A stretch of 64,000 nt of DNA from an uncultured Eubacterium sp. (GCA_958446835.1 CAUCXT010000010.1:16090-80089), one strand, 5' to 3'; positions 45,008 to 53,496 are shown, counted from the stretch's first letter. Numbers and translations: made by a program. The notes: a model not told the origin generated them from the letters alone.

Positions 45008-45658
45008 TCAGTCAACAGCCTCCACAACAACCATTATCCCATCGGAAAAGCTTATCCGCGCCTCATCCGCCGTAATCTCATTGCTTATTCCCAGCGAATT
45101 AAACTTGCTCATGCAGTAATTGTCAAGCGGATATTTGAAGCCCTCAAGGCACACATTCTCAACCCTCATGCTGTACGGTATCAGCGACACGAATTTTCCG
45201 AACTGCTCGTCCTTTTTTATGGTAAGCCCCGAATCAATCATCCGAACCCTGTTGTGCGCATCCACAATCTGCAGCTGAACCTTCTGCTTAAGTCCAATCC
45301 CAAGAAGCTCAATATTTGCAAGTGTATGGTCTATTCTGCTGCCTGTAGCACCAAGAAGTGTTATGCTTTTCGCACCCTTTTCAATGGCAAGCCTTATAGC
45401 CGCCTCCGTGTCGGTGTCATCCTTCATCGGATTGAGTTTCGTCCACTCTATATCATTTTTCTTCTTAAAAAAATCCAATGTATCCGCATTTACCGAATCG
45501 AAATCCCCTATTATGACATCGGGCACAATGCCTGTGCGCCTGAAAAATTCCATCCCGGAATCTGAGGCAATCATGCAGTCAAAATTATTATCACTTATCC
45601 ACCGGACAGCAAAATTATCGTCCGTATATCCACCGGTCACTATAAGATAGTTGTTCAT
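45008..45658 (-). CDS. thiamine diphosphokinase
   Basis: A 216-residue enzyme pyrophosphorylating thiamine to thiamine diphosphate. ASDSGMEFFRRTGIVPDVIIGDFDSV and KDDTDTEAAIRLAIEKG carry the acidic catalytic residues of the TPK catalytic domain, and LGATGSRIDHTLANI the thiamine-binding region; a C-terminal TPK B1-binding domain follows. AAAGGAG stands 4 nt before ATG 45658. It is the enzyme of thiamine salvage, and the neighbouring exporter gives no clue to regulation. No thiamine riboswitch was seen. Confidence 0.92.
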   Translation of the reverse strand: MNNYLIVTGGYTDDNFAVRWISDNNFDCMIASDSGMEFFRRTGIVPDVIIGDFDSVNADTLDFFKKKNDIEWTKLNPMKDDTDTEAAIRLAIEKGAKSITLLGATGSRIDHTLANIELLGIGLKQKVQLQIVDAHNRVRMIDSGLTIKKDEQFGKFVSLIPYSMRVENVCLEGFKYPLDNYCMSKFNSLGISNEITADEARISFSDGIMVVVEAVD

Positions 45659-45689
45659 AACTCTCCTTTTATGCACATATCAACATCGT

Positions 45690-46136
45690 CTACCACCACT
45701 CACTGTCCCAGAGAACCGTGAACGGTCCGTCATTTTCAAGATCAACCTTCATGTCGGCTCCGAAGCTTCCACACTCGACCTTGCCGAACGTCTCAACGCA
45801 TTTCTCCTTGAAATACTCATACATATCATTGGCAAAATCAGGGGCACCCGCGTTCACAAAGCTTGGTCTGTTTCCCTTCTTACAGTCGGCATACAGCGTA
45901 AACTGCGACACAACCAACAGCTCACCGCCTACATCCGCAAGCGAAAGGTTCGTCTTTCCGTCCGCGTCCTCAAATATTCTTAAGCCCGACAGCTTCTTCA
46001 CATACCTATCAACCATATCCTTGGTGTCACCATTGGCAACCCCAAGCAGAATCAGCAGCCCTTTCCCGATACTTCCAATCACATTTCCGTCAACCCTCAC
46101 GCTCGCGTGGTTGACACGCTGTATTACCAGTCTCAT
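45690..46136 (-). CDS. dtd: D-aminoacyl-tRNA deacylase
   Basis: A 148-residue editing enzyme that removes D-amino acids (and glycine) mischarged on tRNAs. MRLVIQRVNHASVRVDG at the N terminus and the active-site block VVSQFTLYADCKKGNRPSF are diagnostic. Usual length. GAGG stands 11 nt before the ATG. It is followed 31 bp later by the TPK gene and preceded 32 bp earlier by the ROK kinase gene. Confidence 0.95.
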   Translation of the reverse strand: MRLVIQRVNHASVRVDGNVIGSIGKGLLILLGVANGDTKDMVDRYVKKLSGLRIFEDADGKTNLSLADVGGELLVVSQFTLYADCKKGNRPSFVNAGAPDFANDMYEYFKEKCVETFGKVECGSFGADMKVDLENDGPFTVLWDSEWW

Positions 46137-46168
46137 ATCAAATTAATCCTCATTTCTCTCTTTAGTCG

Positions 46169-47107
46169 CTACAACATCGCAGCCCCGATAATGCCCGCAT
46201 CGTTGTCAAGCCTTGCCAGCTTGATATCCGTATTTTTTGCAGAATTTTTTGAGAAAATCTTTCCGGCGACCTTCTCCTTCACAGGCGCAAGGAGCATATC
46301 CCCCGCCTTGCTAACTCCGCCACCTATGCATACCAGCTCAGGCTGTAGGATATTTATAATGTTGGCGATTCCTTCCGCAAGATATTCAGTATAATTCCAA
46401 AACAGCTCTTTTGCAAGCTCATCCTCAAGTTTTACCGCATCAAATACATTCTTTGCCTCAACTTTGCCGATATCGCCATCGCACAGCTTCCAGATTACAC
46501 TGTCTTTTCTTTCATGCAGTTTTCTCCTTGTATCCCTTATGAGTGCCGTTGCGGACGCATAAGCCTCAAAGCAGCCCTTTCTTCCGCAGGTGCACAGCTC
46601 TCCGCCCATCTTAATCACGGTATGTCCAAGCTCTGAGGCGGCAAAATTGATTCCCTTGATGAGCTTCCCATCAAGAATTATTCCGCTTCCTATCCCTGTC
46701 CCCAGCGTAATCATAACAAATGACTTCACATTGTAACCGCCTGCCAGATATTCGCCAAGCGCGGCAGCATTGGCATCGTTTCCAAAATGTACCGGTGCCT
46801 CTACCATATCCCCAAGAAGTCTGATAAACGGAACCATCTCAAAGCCCAGATTGTTTGAAAACTCAACATAACCTGTATCCTCATTTATCGTTCCCGGAAC
46901 TCCAACGCCGACCGACTCAATATCCCTCTGCGCAATATTATTTCTTTCGCAAAGCTCGCTTACAAGTCCCGCAATATCGGTAATAATGCTCTCTGCCGCC
47001 CGCGGAACATTCGTCTTTACCGACACCCTGTCAAGAATCCTGTACTCCTCATCGACAAGCCCCGCCACAATGTTCGTACCACCCAAATCCACACCTATTC
47101 TATGCAT
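46169..47107 (-). CDS. ROK family sugar kinase (glucokinase-like)
   Basis: A 312-residue kinase. GVDLGGTNI at residues 4-12 is the ATP phosphate loop, the EYLAGGYNV and TLGTGIGSGII segments form the sugar site, ELGHTVI holds a zinc-ligand His, and CTCGRKGCFEAYAS is the CxCGxxGCxE zinc motif of ROK proteins. There is no N-terminal helix-turn-helix, so it is a kinase rather than a repressor. Glucose is the likeliest substrate. ATG 47107 has GGAGG 4 nt upstream; the longer frame to 47197 is unsupported. Confidence 0.9.
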   Translation of the reverse strand: MHRIGVDLGGTNIVAGLVDEEYRILDRVSVKTNVPRAAESIITDIAGLVSELCERNNIAQRDIESVGVGVPGTINEDTGYVEFSNNLGFEMVPFIRLLGDMVEAPVHFGNDANAAALGEYLAGGYNVKSFVMITLGTGIGSGIILDGKLIKGINFAASELGHTVIKMGGELCTCGRKGCFEAYASATALIRDTRRKLHERKDSVIWKLCDGDIGKVEAKNVFDAVKLEDELAKELFWNYTEYLAEGIANIINILQPELVCIGGGVSKAGDMLLAPVKEKVAGKIFSKNSAKNTDIKLARLDNDAGIIGAAML

Positions 47108-47185
47108 AGTCCCTCCATAATCAAGAATATCCTCTGCATATTTTACTACACATTTATCTCCTTTGTGAAGTATCAAGGAACATAA

Positions 47186-47221
47186 AATCGGCATCAATCA
47201 CCGAAATGATTTCTGCCGATT
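47186..47221 (-). terminator. probable terminator after MATE 3
   Basis: An 8-bp stem AATCGGCA/TGCCGATT with an inner ATCA/TGAT pairing, followed by TTATG on the minus strand. The T-run is weak. Confidence 0.55.
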
Positions 47222-47229
47222 CTTCATGC

Positions 47230-48597
47230 TTATTTTAACTCTTCCACTCTGTTCTTTTTGATTCTCTTTAAAAGTATATATCCGACCAGACAGGCTATAA
47301 GCTCCGTTATCGGGAACGCACACCATATCAGTGAAACTCCCGCCTGACCATTTCGTACATATATTGAAAAAATTCCGGCTAACGGCAATATAAGCACAAG
47401 CTGTCTTAGCAGTGAAATCACAAGCGACTCAATTCCACCGCACAATGCCTGATAAATTCCCTGATATGCCACATTGATTCCGGCAAAAATAAAGCTGATG
47501 GATATAACTCTCATTGCTCCAATAAAATATTCCCTTGACTGCCCTGCATTGAACAGTGTCGCAAACGCATTCGGAAACAGCTCTGTGATAAGCATACCTA
47601 TTATCATCAATATCGCAGTATATATGATACCATATTTAATTCCGTCCTTTATCCTACCTTTGTTTCCCATTCCGTATGCATAAGCTATGATTGGCGTGAT
47701 TGCATCCCTAAGCCCGAATGCAAGGAACAATACAAACTGCTGCACCTTGTAAAACAGTCCGTATGCTGTCTGTGCCGATGGGGAGAACTTTAAAATAAGG
47801 TTCATTACATAGACCATAATCGACATCAGCGCCTGTGCAATGATTGCCGGAAGCCCGATTACATATATCTCCTTTATAATCGCGCCGTCCGGCTTCAAGT
47901 ATTTCACACCATGCTCAAACTCCCTATTTAATTTTATATGGAAAATAAATAACAGTACTGCCGATACCACCTGTCCTATTACCGTGGCATAGGCGGCTCC
48001 CTCCACTCCCATCTCAGGCACGGGTCCGATACCGTATATCATAATCGGGTCAAGGACAATATTCACTACTGCACCAACCACCTGACCGATTGTGGAATAG
48101 AGTGAACGCCCTGTCGCCTGCAACAATTTTTCAAACAGCGAAAAGAAAATAATTCCGAAAGAACTCACACAACATATTTTAAGATAGCTTGTTCCCATCG
48201 AAATGACCTCCGGGTCAACTGTCTGTGATGAAATATATGCCTTCACTCCAAATATTCCGAACAACAGACATACAACATAAATAATCGCTCCCAGAAACAG
48301 ACTGTTACCTGCTACCCTTGCAGCCTTCTCATTTTTACCCTGTCCCAATGTTCGCGCCAAAAACGCATTTGTCCCCACTCCCGTTCCTATTCCGACCGCC
48401 ACCATAAGCATCTGAACCGGGAATACCAGCGTGAGCGCATTGAGTGCCGCCTCACTTCCCACCTTCATGTTTCCGACGAAGGCACTGTCCACAATATTAT
48501 AGACTGCCTGCAATGCCATGGATAAAATCATCGGTATCCCCATCCGAACCATGAGCTTATTAACCGGCATCTCCTTCATCTTGTTACTTTCTGACAT
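47230..48597 (-). CDS. MATE family efflux transporter 3 (attenuated leader)
   Basis: A 455-residue twelve-helix exporter (MPVNKLMVRMGIPMILSMALQAVYNIVDSAFVGN; second repeat at EIYVIGLPAIIAQALMSIMVYVMN). It belongs to a different MATE subgroup from transporters 1 and 2. GGAGG stands 8 nt before ATG 48597. Between its consensus promoter and start codon are two intrinsic terminators and a short reading frame, so expression is probably induced by relief of termination. Substrate unknown. Confidence 0.92.
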   Translation of the reverse strand: MSESNKMKEMPVNKLMVRMGIPMILSMALQAVYNIVDSAFVGNMKVGSEAALNALTLVFPVQMLMVAVGIGTGVGTNAFLARTLGQGKNEKAARVAGNSLFLGAIIYVVCLLFGIFGVKAYISSQTVDPEVISMGTSYLKICCVSSFGIIFFSLFEKLLQATGRSLYSTIGQVVGAVVNIVLDPIMIYGIGPVPEMGVEGAAYATVIGQVVSAVLLFIFHIKLNREFEHGVKYLKPDGAIIKEIYVIGLPAIIAQALMSIMVYVMNLILKFSPSAQTAYGLFYKVQQFVLFLAFGLRDAITPIIAYAYGMGNKGRIKDGIKYGIIYTAILMIIGMLITELFPNAFATLFNAGQSREYFIGAMRVISISFIFAGINVAYQGIYQALCGGIESLVISLLRQLVLILPLAGIFSIYVRNGQAGVSLIWCAFPITELIACLVGYILLKRIKKNRVEELK

Positions 48598-48623
48598 CTT
48601 ACAATCCTCCTTTTTTTCTACAT

Positions 48624-48680
48624 AAAAAAAGTGCGCACCTATCTCATAAGTTGGACTTACGCCGATAGGCTACACACTTT
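48624..48680 (-). promoter_or_regulatory. leader terminator 2 (attenuator) of MATE 3
   Basis: A 16-17 bp stem (48664-48680 with 48628-48643, minor mismatches) with a 20-nt loop, followed by seven T on the minus strand, ending 27 bases before the MATE 3 start. The loop contains GCGTAAGTCCA, nearly identical to the loop of the first leader hairpin. An inner stem GTAAGT/ACTTAT is possible. Confidence 0.8.
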
Positions 48681-48721
48681 CTGACAACATTATATCGTGG
48701 GCATTACTCACTCAATGCTGT

Positions 48722-48745
48722 TCATAAAATCACACATGCAGACAT
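48722..48745 (-). CDS. possible leader peptide MSACVIL
   Basis: A 7-codon frame between the two leader hairpins, with AAAGGAAG about 9 nt upstream of the ATG. It overlaps a small hairpin CACATG/CATGTG. Ribosome stalling here could change folding of terminator 2, as in drug-induced leader attenuation. Speculative. Confidence 0.3.
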   Translation of the reverse strand: MSACVIL

Positions 48746-48765
48746 GTGACTTTACTTCCTTTATA

Positions 48766-48816
48766 AAAATAAAAAACGAACAGCAAAACTGGATTTACGC
48801 TAGTCTGCTACTCGTT
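48766..48816 (-). promoter_or_regulatory. leader terminator 1 of MATE 3
   Basis: An 11-bp stem (48806-48816 with 48775-48785, two G-U pairs) with a 20-nt loop, then TTTTTTATTTTT on the minus strand, starting within about ten bases of the predicted transcription start. The loop contains GCGTAAATCCA. Confidence 0.75.
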
Positions 48817-48825
48817 CTTCTGCAT

Positions 48826-48854
48826 ATTATATTTCTCATTTTAAAAAAAGTCAA
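48826..48854 (-). promoter_or_regulatory. sigma-A promoter of MATE 3
   Basis: Minus-strand TTGACT (48854-48849), 17 bp, perfect TATAAT (48831-48826). Confidence 0.85.
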
Positions 48855-48932
48855 AGAAAAATTTGCGCTTTCTTGTGTATTTCATCATTTTTTCCACTGT
48901 AAAAGCACTTTTTATTTTTTATGCTATGAATT

Positions 48933-49814
48933 TTAAAGTCGGCACCTGTCCAGCACGAAATCATAGAAGCTCTTGACCACAGGCGGCATGTACAGTCTGT
49001 CATCATTCACCATAAAAAAACTGCGCTCATAAGCAGGTGAAGTGATTTTAATTATCTTGACATCCAACTTTAGAAGCATGTCCATGTACGGCACAACCGC
49101 AATCCCAAAGCCTGCCGCCACAAGCCCCGCAATCACCTCATCCTCCTCCGTCTCGCAGGCAATCCTTGGTGTGATTTCAGCCCTTGCGAACATGTCATCT
49201 ATAACCTTTCTGATACCGGAGTTGTTGTGAAAATACACATAATCATAATCTGCCGTATCACAAAGGCTTACCTCATCGCGCCCCGCAAGCGGATGCGAAC
49301 CGGGAACGATAAGCACCAGCTCCTGTCTCTTTACCGGAACCACATTAAAGCCCAAGGTCTTTGGCGGCTCCGAACAGAACAGAATGTCGAACCTTTTATC
49401 CTTCATACCCTCAAGGAGCTTGCCTGTCACATCGGTGTTGAAGGTAAATTTTATATTTTTATCCTTATTTTCCTTTAAAAATTCCGCCGCAAGCTGTGGT
49501 ATGAATTTTATTCCAAGCGGTCTTACAAAGCCAAGCCGTATAACTCCGTCACCCGCCGCACTTTTCTTTATCGTCTCAACACCCTCATCAAGTGTCGCAA
49601 GCGTGTGTTCGGCGCACGCTAGGAACTCCTCACCGAAGCGCGTCAAGGTAGTGTTTCGCCCCGCCTTCTCAAAAAGCTGCACGCCCAGCTCCTTCTCCAA
49701 CTGGTCTATCGCGTGGCTCAGGCTGGGCTGCGTGATACATAGCTGCTTTGCCGCCTTTGTGTAGTGCTTTTCATGAGCTAACATGACAAAATATCTAAGA
49801 TAGAATATATTCAT
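48933..49814 (-). CDS. LysR family transcriptional regulator
   Basis: A 293-residue regulator. The N-terminal winged helix (1-60) has HYTKAAKQLCITQPSLSHAIDQLEKELGVQLFEK; the effector domain (about 90-290) is the two-lobe inducer-binding fold. Its closest familiar style is CynR/CysL-like. It lies upstream of the MATE 3 leader on the same strand, with 79 bp between its stop and the MATE 3 -35. Its target is not evident; MATE 3 or its own operon are possible. Confidence 0.92.
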   Translation of the reverse strand: MNIFYLRYFVMLAHEKHYTKAAKQLCITQPSLSHAIDQLEKELGVQLFEKAGRNTTLTRFGEEFLACAEHTLATLDEGVETIKKSAAGDGVIRLGFVRPLGIKFIPQLAAEFLKENKDKNIKFTFNTDVTGKLLEGMKDKRFDILFCSEPPKTLGFNVVPVKRQELVLIVPGSHPLAGRDEVSLCDTADYDYVYFHNNSGIRKVIDDMFARAEITPRIACETEEDEVIAGLVAAGFGIAVVPYMDMLLKLDVKIIKITSPAYERSFFMVNDDRLYMPPVVKSFYDFVLDRCRL

Positions 49815-49870
49815 GGTGTTTTGATTCCTTTCATCGTTTCACCACCAAATTACAATTATTTTGAGTTATG

Positions 49871-50446
49871 TCAATCCACACAAATCATTATGGATGTACA
49901 TGTTCCACTATTGGTCTCACACTCAGAAACGCTGCAAGCGGATATTCCCAAAATGCAATCAACCAGTGCCACCAACACAATCTTATCCCCAGCTTTTGAA
50001 AGCGGTCTTTTTATTTGTATTTTTCCATTTTCATCAATTACCGTATTCATAAAAAAGTTTATCGGATGAATAATTGTTCTCTCTGTTCCCAGAGCATTAT
50101 TTATATTATCCAAACAATTCGGATGGTTCAAACCATTTTGATAAAAGAAATCATACATATTTTTACTGCACGATGGAAAAAGCAAATCATGTACACCTAC
50201 ATCATCACTTTCTACCCTGAACATCGGCTTATATTGATTTGAATATAAGATAGTGCCAACAGCTATTTTCAACGATTCATTACAGTCTATAGTCACAGAT
50301 GGAGAAACATATTCGTCATGCGTTCCTTTCATCTCCGCAAAAAAATCATCCACTTGTCCACCATCTACATCAATAATCTCTATTCTTTGTCCCTTATTTA
50401 CATCAATTCGTATACCACTTTGTGGTTGAATCAGATACTTATTCAT
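49871..50446 (-). CDS. DUF1989 / urea-carboxylase-associated family protein
   Basis: A 191-residue cupin-like protein with the family layout: QSGIRIDVNKGQRIEIIDVDGGQVDDFFAE near the N terminus and the C-terminal Cys-rich SVSECETNSGTCTSIMICV, a usual metal-binding signature (CN-G-C-P-I). Relatives accompany urea carboxylase/allophanate hydrolase and guanidine degradation, but no such genes are here. Base composition is more AT-rich than its neighbours, which may mean recent acquisition. AAAGGAG is 11 nt upstream of ATG 50446. Confidence 0.75.
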   Translation of the reverse strand: MNKYLIQPQSGIRIDVNKGQRIEIIDVDGGQVDDFFAEMKGTHDEYVSPSVTIDCNESLKIAVGTILYSNQYKPMFRVESDDVGVHDLLFPSCSKNMYDFFYQNGLNHPNCLDNINNALGTERTIIHPINFFMNTVIDENGKIQIKRPLSKAGDKIVLVALVDCILGISACSVSECETNSGTCTSIMICVD

Positions 50447-50659
50447 AAAGCTATTATCTCCTTTGTCAACGCGGATTTATTAAATTATTTCAAAATCTCC
50501 CGCTTTTTACCGTTCCTGCATGAAATCTTCCGCTTTTTTAATCTGTCAATTTCATTTTATCAAGTTATGTAATCTTCAACTGAACAACTCATTCCCATTC
50601 AATAAACAGTATATCACATAATCATAGATAAAATCTATATTTTTATGTAATTTATTGAT

Positions 50660-50687
50660 TTGTTATTATAAAATCCGGTGGTATACT
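50660..50687 (+). promoter_or_regulatory. promoter of the YczE-like gene
   Basis: TTGTTA (50660-50665), 16 bp, TATACT (50682-50687). Immediately downstream is a direct repeat GATTATCAAAA x2 (50694-50716 area). The 50447-50792 interval is otherwise without features I can support. Confidence 0.5.
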
Positions 50688-50792
50688 GTATACGATTATC
50701 AAAAGATTATCAAAAAAGCGGATGTTTCAATCAATCTGCACTCGTTATTTTTACACAGTGCAAAATTTCAACTCCGCGGAATGGAGACAGAC

Positions 50793-51482
50793 ATGGACAA
50801 CAGTATATCCGCAGCTTCATCTGTGGAAACATTTAATGAAAAAAAGACCTTTCGCGGTGAGCTCGCGCTCGTCATAGCGGTGTTAATCAACAGCTTCAGC
50901 GTGGTGCTTATGCTCTACTCAAATGCAGGAATTTCGGCAATTTCAAGTGTTCCCTACGCATTCTCGCTTGTGCTTCCGAAGCTCACTCTCGGAACATGGA
51001 CTTATATTTTTCAGGCAACTCTCATTTTAAGCCTTATGATTATGAGAAAAAAATTCGTTCCGATGTACCTGTTCAGCTTCGTTGTCGGATTCGCTTTCAG
51101 CATGCTCCTCGACCTCAACAAGGCGTGGATTAACATACTTCCGACTGCACTGGGCTGGAGAATTGTATATTTTGTGATAAGCTACCTTCTCTTAAGTATC
51201 GGTATCGCTTTCTCTAACCGCTGTAAGCTTCCGATTGTGCCGACAGACCTCTTTCCAAGAGAGCTCGCAAACATAACCAAGGTCGGATATCCTAAGATAA
51301 AGATAGCCTTTGACGTGATATGTCTTGCCGTGACAGCAACCATGACATTTTTCTTCCTCGGCCACCTCTACGGACTTGGAATCGGAACCGTTCTCGCCGC
51401 TTTCACTATGGGAAAAATGGTCGGAATCGTCGGAAATCTGATTGACAGGAAATATGTATTTACATCTTTCCTTAGCAAGTAA
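50793..51482 (+). CDS. YczE/YyaS/YitT-type membrane protein
   Basis: A 229-residue protein with about six helices, including VIAVLINSFSVVLMLYSNAGISAISSVPY and FVVGFAFSMLLDLNKAWI, the pattern of the YczE/DUF6198 family of unknown function. The segment PIVPTDLFPRELANI is conserved in these proteins. ATG 50793 has GGAG 5 nt upstream; an in-frame ATG at 50781 is possible. Convergent with MATE 4, with only 6 bp between stop codons. Confidence 0.8.
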   Translation: MDNSISAASSVETFNEKKTFRGELALVIAVLINSFSVVLMLYSNAGISAISSVPYAFSLVLPKLTLGTWTYIFQATLILSLMIMRKKFVPMYLFSFVVGFAFSMLLDLNKAWINILPTALGWRIVYFVISYLLLSIGIAFSNRCKLPIVPTDLFPRELANITKVGYPKIKIAFDVICLAVTATMTFFFLGHLYGLGIGTVLAAFTMGKMVGIVGNLIDRKYVFTSFLSK

Positions 51483-51488
51483 TAAAAA

Positions 51489-52841
51489 TCATTCCCCTGC
51501 ATTGGCTTTCGATTTCTTGCCCCAGATTCTGTGGAACAGTATAAATGCAACCACCGCCGCTGTGCACTCCGTTATCACGAACGCCCACCACACGCCTGTC
51601 GCGCCTATCGCCCTGCTGAGTATAAACGCTGCCGGAATTATCACCACAATATAGCGCAGCAATGAGATAACCAGTGACGGAACCCCCTCACCCAGAGCCT
51701 CAAGTGTTCCTGAGTATGTCACCGACAGCGATGACACGATGAAGCCAAGGCATATAATGCGAAGCGCCGTACATCCCTTAGAAACCGTGTCGGCACTGTT
51801 GGAGAACAGCCCCATAAGCTGTGACGGTATCGCCATACATGCAACCGTTCCGAATGCCATCAGAATCGCCGTCATGCCAAGCGAAAGTCTGTATATCTTC
51901 TCAACTCTCTTGTTTTCACCCGCGCCGTAATTGTAGCCAACAAGCGGTCTTATTCCCTGAATGATTCCGTTTGCAGGTAAATATATAAATGTCTGCAATT
52001 TATAGTAAACTCCAAGCACAAGGACATAGCTCTCCGAATATACCGAAAGTATGCCATTGAGCGCGGAGATAAGCACGGATGGAAGCGCCATATTGAGCGT
52101 GGCAGGGATTCCTATTCCGTACATGCGCCCGCACACTTCTCCATCAAGTTTAAAGCTTTCCCTGTCTATCTTGACCGGAAGCGGCTTGACCCTGTCAAAA
52201 ATAATGTACGCAATAAGCGTGAGCACCTGCCCGATTCCGGTTGCAACCGCCGCACCTCTTATTCCCATCCGCGGGAAAAATGCAACTCCAAATATGAGCA
52301 GTGGGTCAAGCACGATATTAGCCACGAATCCGATAACCATGCATATCATGGTCTCCTTCATTCTTCCCACCGACTGAAATATCTTTTCATAGGTTATGCC
52401 AACATTCACTATCACGGCAAAAAGAAACACTATGTTGGAGTACTCAACTCCCAAATCAACAACCGATTGCTTCGATGTGAAAGCCCCTAGGAACGCCGGC
52501 ATGCCTATAAGACACAGCGCCATGATAAGCAGACCATGAACTACGCTGAACATAAGTCCCTGCGCAGCCGCACTGTTCGCCTTCTTCTGCTGTCCCGCCC
52601 CAAGAAAAAATGCAATCATCGCATTTATTCCGACGCCGAAACCTACCGCCACGGAAGTCATAAGATTCTGCGCCGGAAACACAAGCGAAAGCGCCGTCAT
52701 CGCATCCTCCGACAGCTTCGCCACAAAATAACTGTCCACAATATTGTAAAGTGAACTGAACGCCATCGACAGCATCATCGGCAGAGCCATCGACAGCACA
52801 AGAGGAAATATCTTTCTCTCCTTCATAAATGTCTGGTTCAT
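51489..52841 (-). CDS. MATE family efflux transporter 4 (attenuated leader)
   Basis: A 450-residue twelve-helix exporter (FPLVLSMALPMMLSMAFSSLYNIVDSYFVAKLSEDA; second repeat at YGIGIPATLNMALPSVLISALN). Subgroup like MATE 3. AAAGGAG stands 9 nt before ATG 52841; upstream in-frame starts to 52889 lie inside the leader terminator and are rejected. The strong terminator between promoter and start implies conditional read-through. Substrate unknown. Confidence 0.92.
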   Translation of the reverse strand: MNQTFMKERKIFPLVLSMALPMMLSMAFSSLYNIVDSYFVAKLSEDAMTALSLVFPAQNLMTSVAVGFGVGINAMIAFFLGAGQQKKANSAAAQGLMFSVVHGLLIMALCLIGMPAFLGAFTSKQSVVDLGVEYSNIVFLFAVIVNVGITYEKIFQSVGRMKETMICMVIGFVANIVLDPLLIFGVAFFPRMGIRGAAVATGIGQVLTLIAYIIFDRVKPLPVKIDRESFKLDGEVCGRMYGIGIPATLNMALPSVLISALNGILSVYSESYVLVLGVYYKLQTFIYLPANGIIQGIRPLVGYNYGAGENKRVEKIYRLSLGMTAILMAFGTVACMAIPSQLMGLFSNSADTVSKGCTALRIICLGFIVSSLSVTYSGTLEALGEGVPSLVISLLRYIVVIIPAAFILSRAIGATGVWWAFVITECTAAVVAFILFHRIWGKKSKANAGE

Positions 52842-52875
52842 ACTAATTTTCTCCTTTCGCATCCCAAAAACGCGC

Positions 52876-52911
52876 AAAAAAAACCACATAGCCTGCTATT
52901 AAGCTATGTGG
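52876..52911 (-). promoter_or_regulatory. leader terminator (attenuator) of MATE 4
   Basis: A perfect 9-bp stem CCACATAGC/GCTATGTGG (52903-52911 with 52884-52892 on the complementary strand), 10-nt loop, eight T on the minus strand. It lies between the promoter and the MATE 4 start. GTGTGG upstream in the leader (near 52939-52944) can pair with the CCACAT of the 5' arm, offering an antiterminator. Confidence 0.85.
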
Positions 52912-52966
52912 CGAAAAAAGATTTCTAATCTTGAAAAATCCACACCCAATGGGTTTTATGGGGCAT

Positions 52967-52995
52967 ATTATAAATGATGTTCATAAAAAAATCAA
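52967..52995 (-). promoter_or_regulatory. sigma-A promoter of MATE 4
   Basis: Minus-strand TTGATT (52995-52990), 17 bp, perfect TATAAT (52972-52967). The transcript would carry a leader of about 120 nt. Confidence 0.8.
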
Positions 52996-53058
52996 TACAC
53001 CATATACAATTTTTTAAATGTCTTTCCGTAATGACCGCTCCGGCACCGTTGCACACTT

Positions 53059-53086
53059 GGGACACCGGTGTCAGACCCCTTGTCCC
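53059..53086. repeat. 28-bp REP-like palindromic element
   Basis: GGGACA at the left and TGTCCC at the right bracket CCGGTGTCAGACCCCT. It is nearly identical, allowing for strand, to the 28-bp element at 58686. It contains the stop codon of the SseB-like gene. Confidence 0.75.
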
Positions 53087-53496
53087 AGAATGATTTTAAT
53101 AAGCTTCTTATCAAGCATTATCGTCCTGTTCCACGGGTTGATAATGATTCCCTTTATCTCCGGAACCTCAAGTGCGGTCTCGAAAAGCTTGTCGATGTCC
53201 GACAAGAAGGTTGATTTTACGCTGTCCGCACCTTTAAGTTCCTCATCAAAGCTTGAAAATGCCGCCCACCACAGTGCACCATCCGCAGTCTTTACAGTCT
53301 GAAGCATCATCTGCGTACTCTCAAGCGACGCCTCAACAGCAACGATAAGCTGCCCTCCATCTTTCATACGTCTGCGGATAACCGTGAGCGTATGGGCAAG
53401 CATCTCCTGCGATGGTTCACTTTGAAGCGCAAGAACCGCCTCCTCTATTTTCTCGTTGCCGATAAGACCTTCGTCTTTATTATGTCTATTATTCAT
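53071..53496 (-). CDS. SseB N-terminal domain-like protein
   Basis: A 141-residue cytosolic protein. LWWAAFSSFDEELKGAD followed by GIIINPWNRTIMLDKKLIKIIL is the pattern of the SseB N-terminal domain, of unknown function and often found as a stand-alone protein in gut Clostridia. The last five residues (LGQGV) and the stop codon are encoded by the REP-like element, so the native C terminus may have been altered by its insertion. ATG 53496 follows GGAAGGG by about 10 nt. Confidence 0.7.
   Translation of the reverse strand: MNNRHNKDEGLIGNEKIEEAVLALQSEPSQEMLAHTLTVIRRRMKDGGQLIVAVEASLESTQMMLQTVKTADGALWWAAFSSFDEELKGADSVKSTFLSDIDKLFETALEVPEIKGIIINPWNRTIMLDKKLIKIILGQGV

Noticed and set aside
45008..45700. 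Thiamine (TPP) riboswitch near the thiamine pyrophosphokinase gene
   Set aside because: The gaps around the gene are too short and lack the conserved TPP aptamer motifs.
48697..48936. 79-codon plus-strand frame over the MATE 3 leader
   Set aside because: Antisense to the promoter and terminator hairpins, hydrophobic by chance, no ribosome-binding site.
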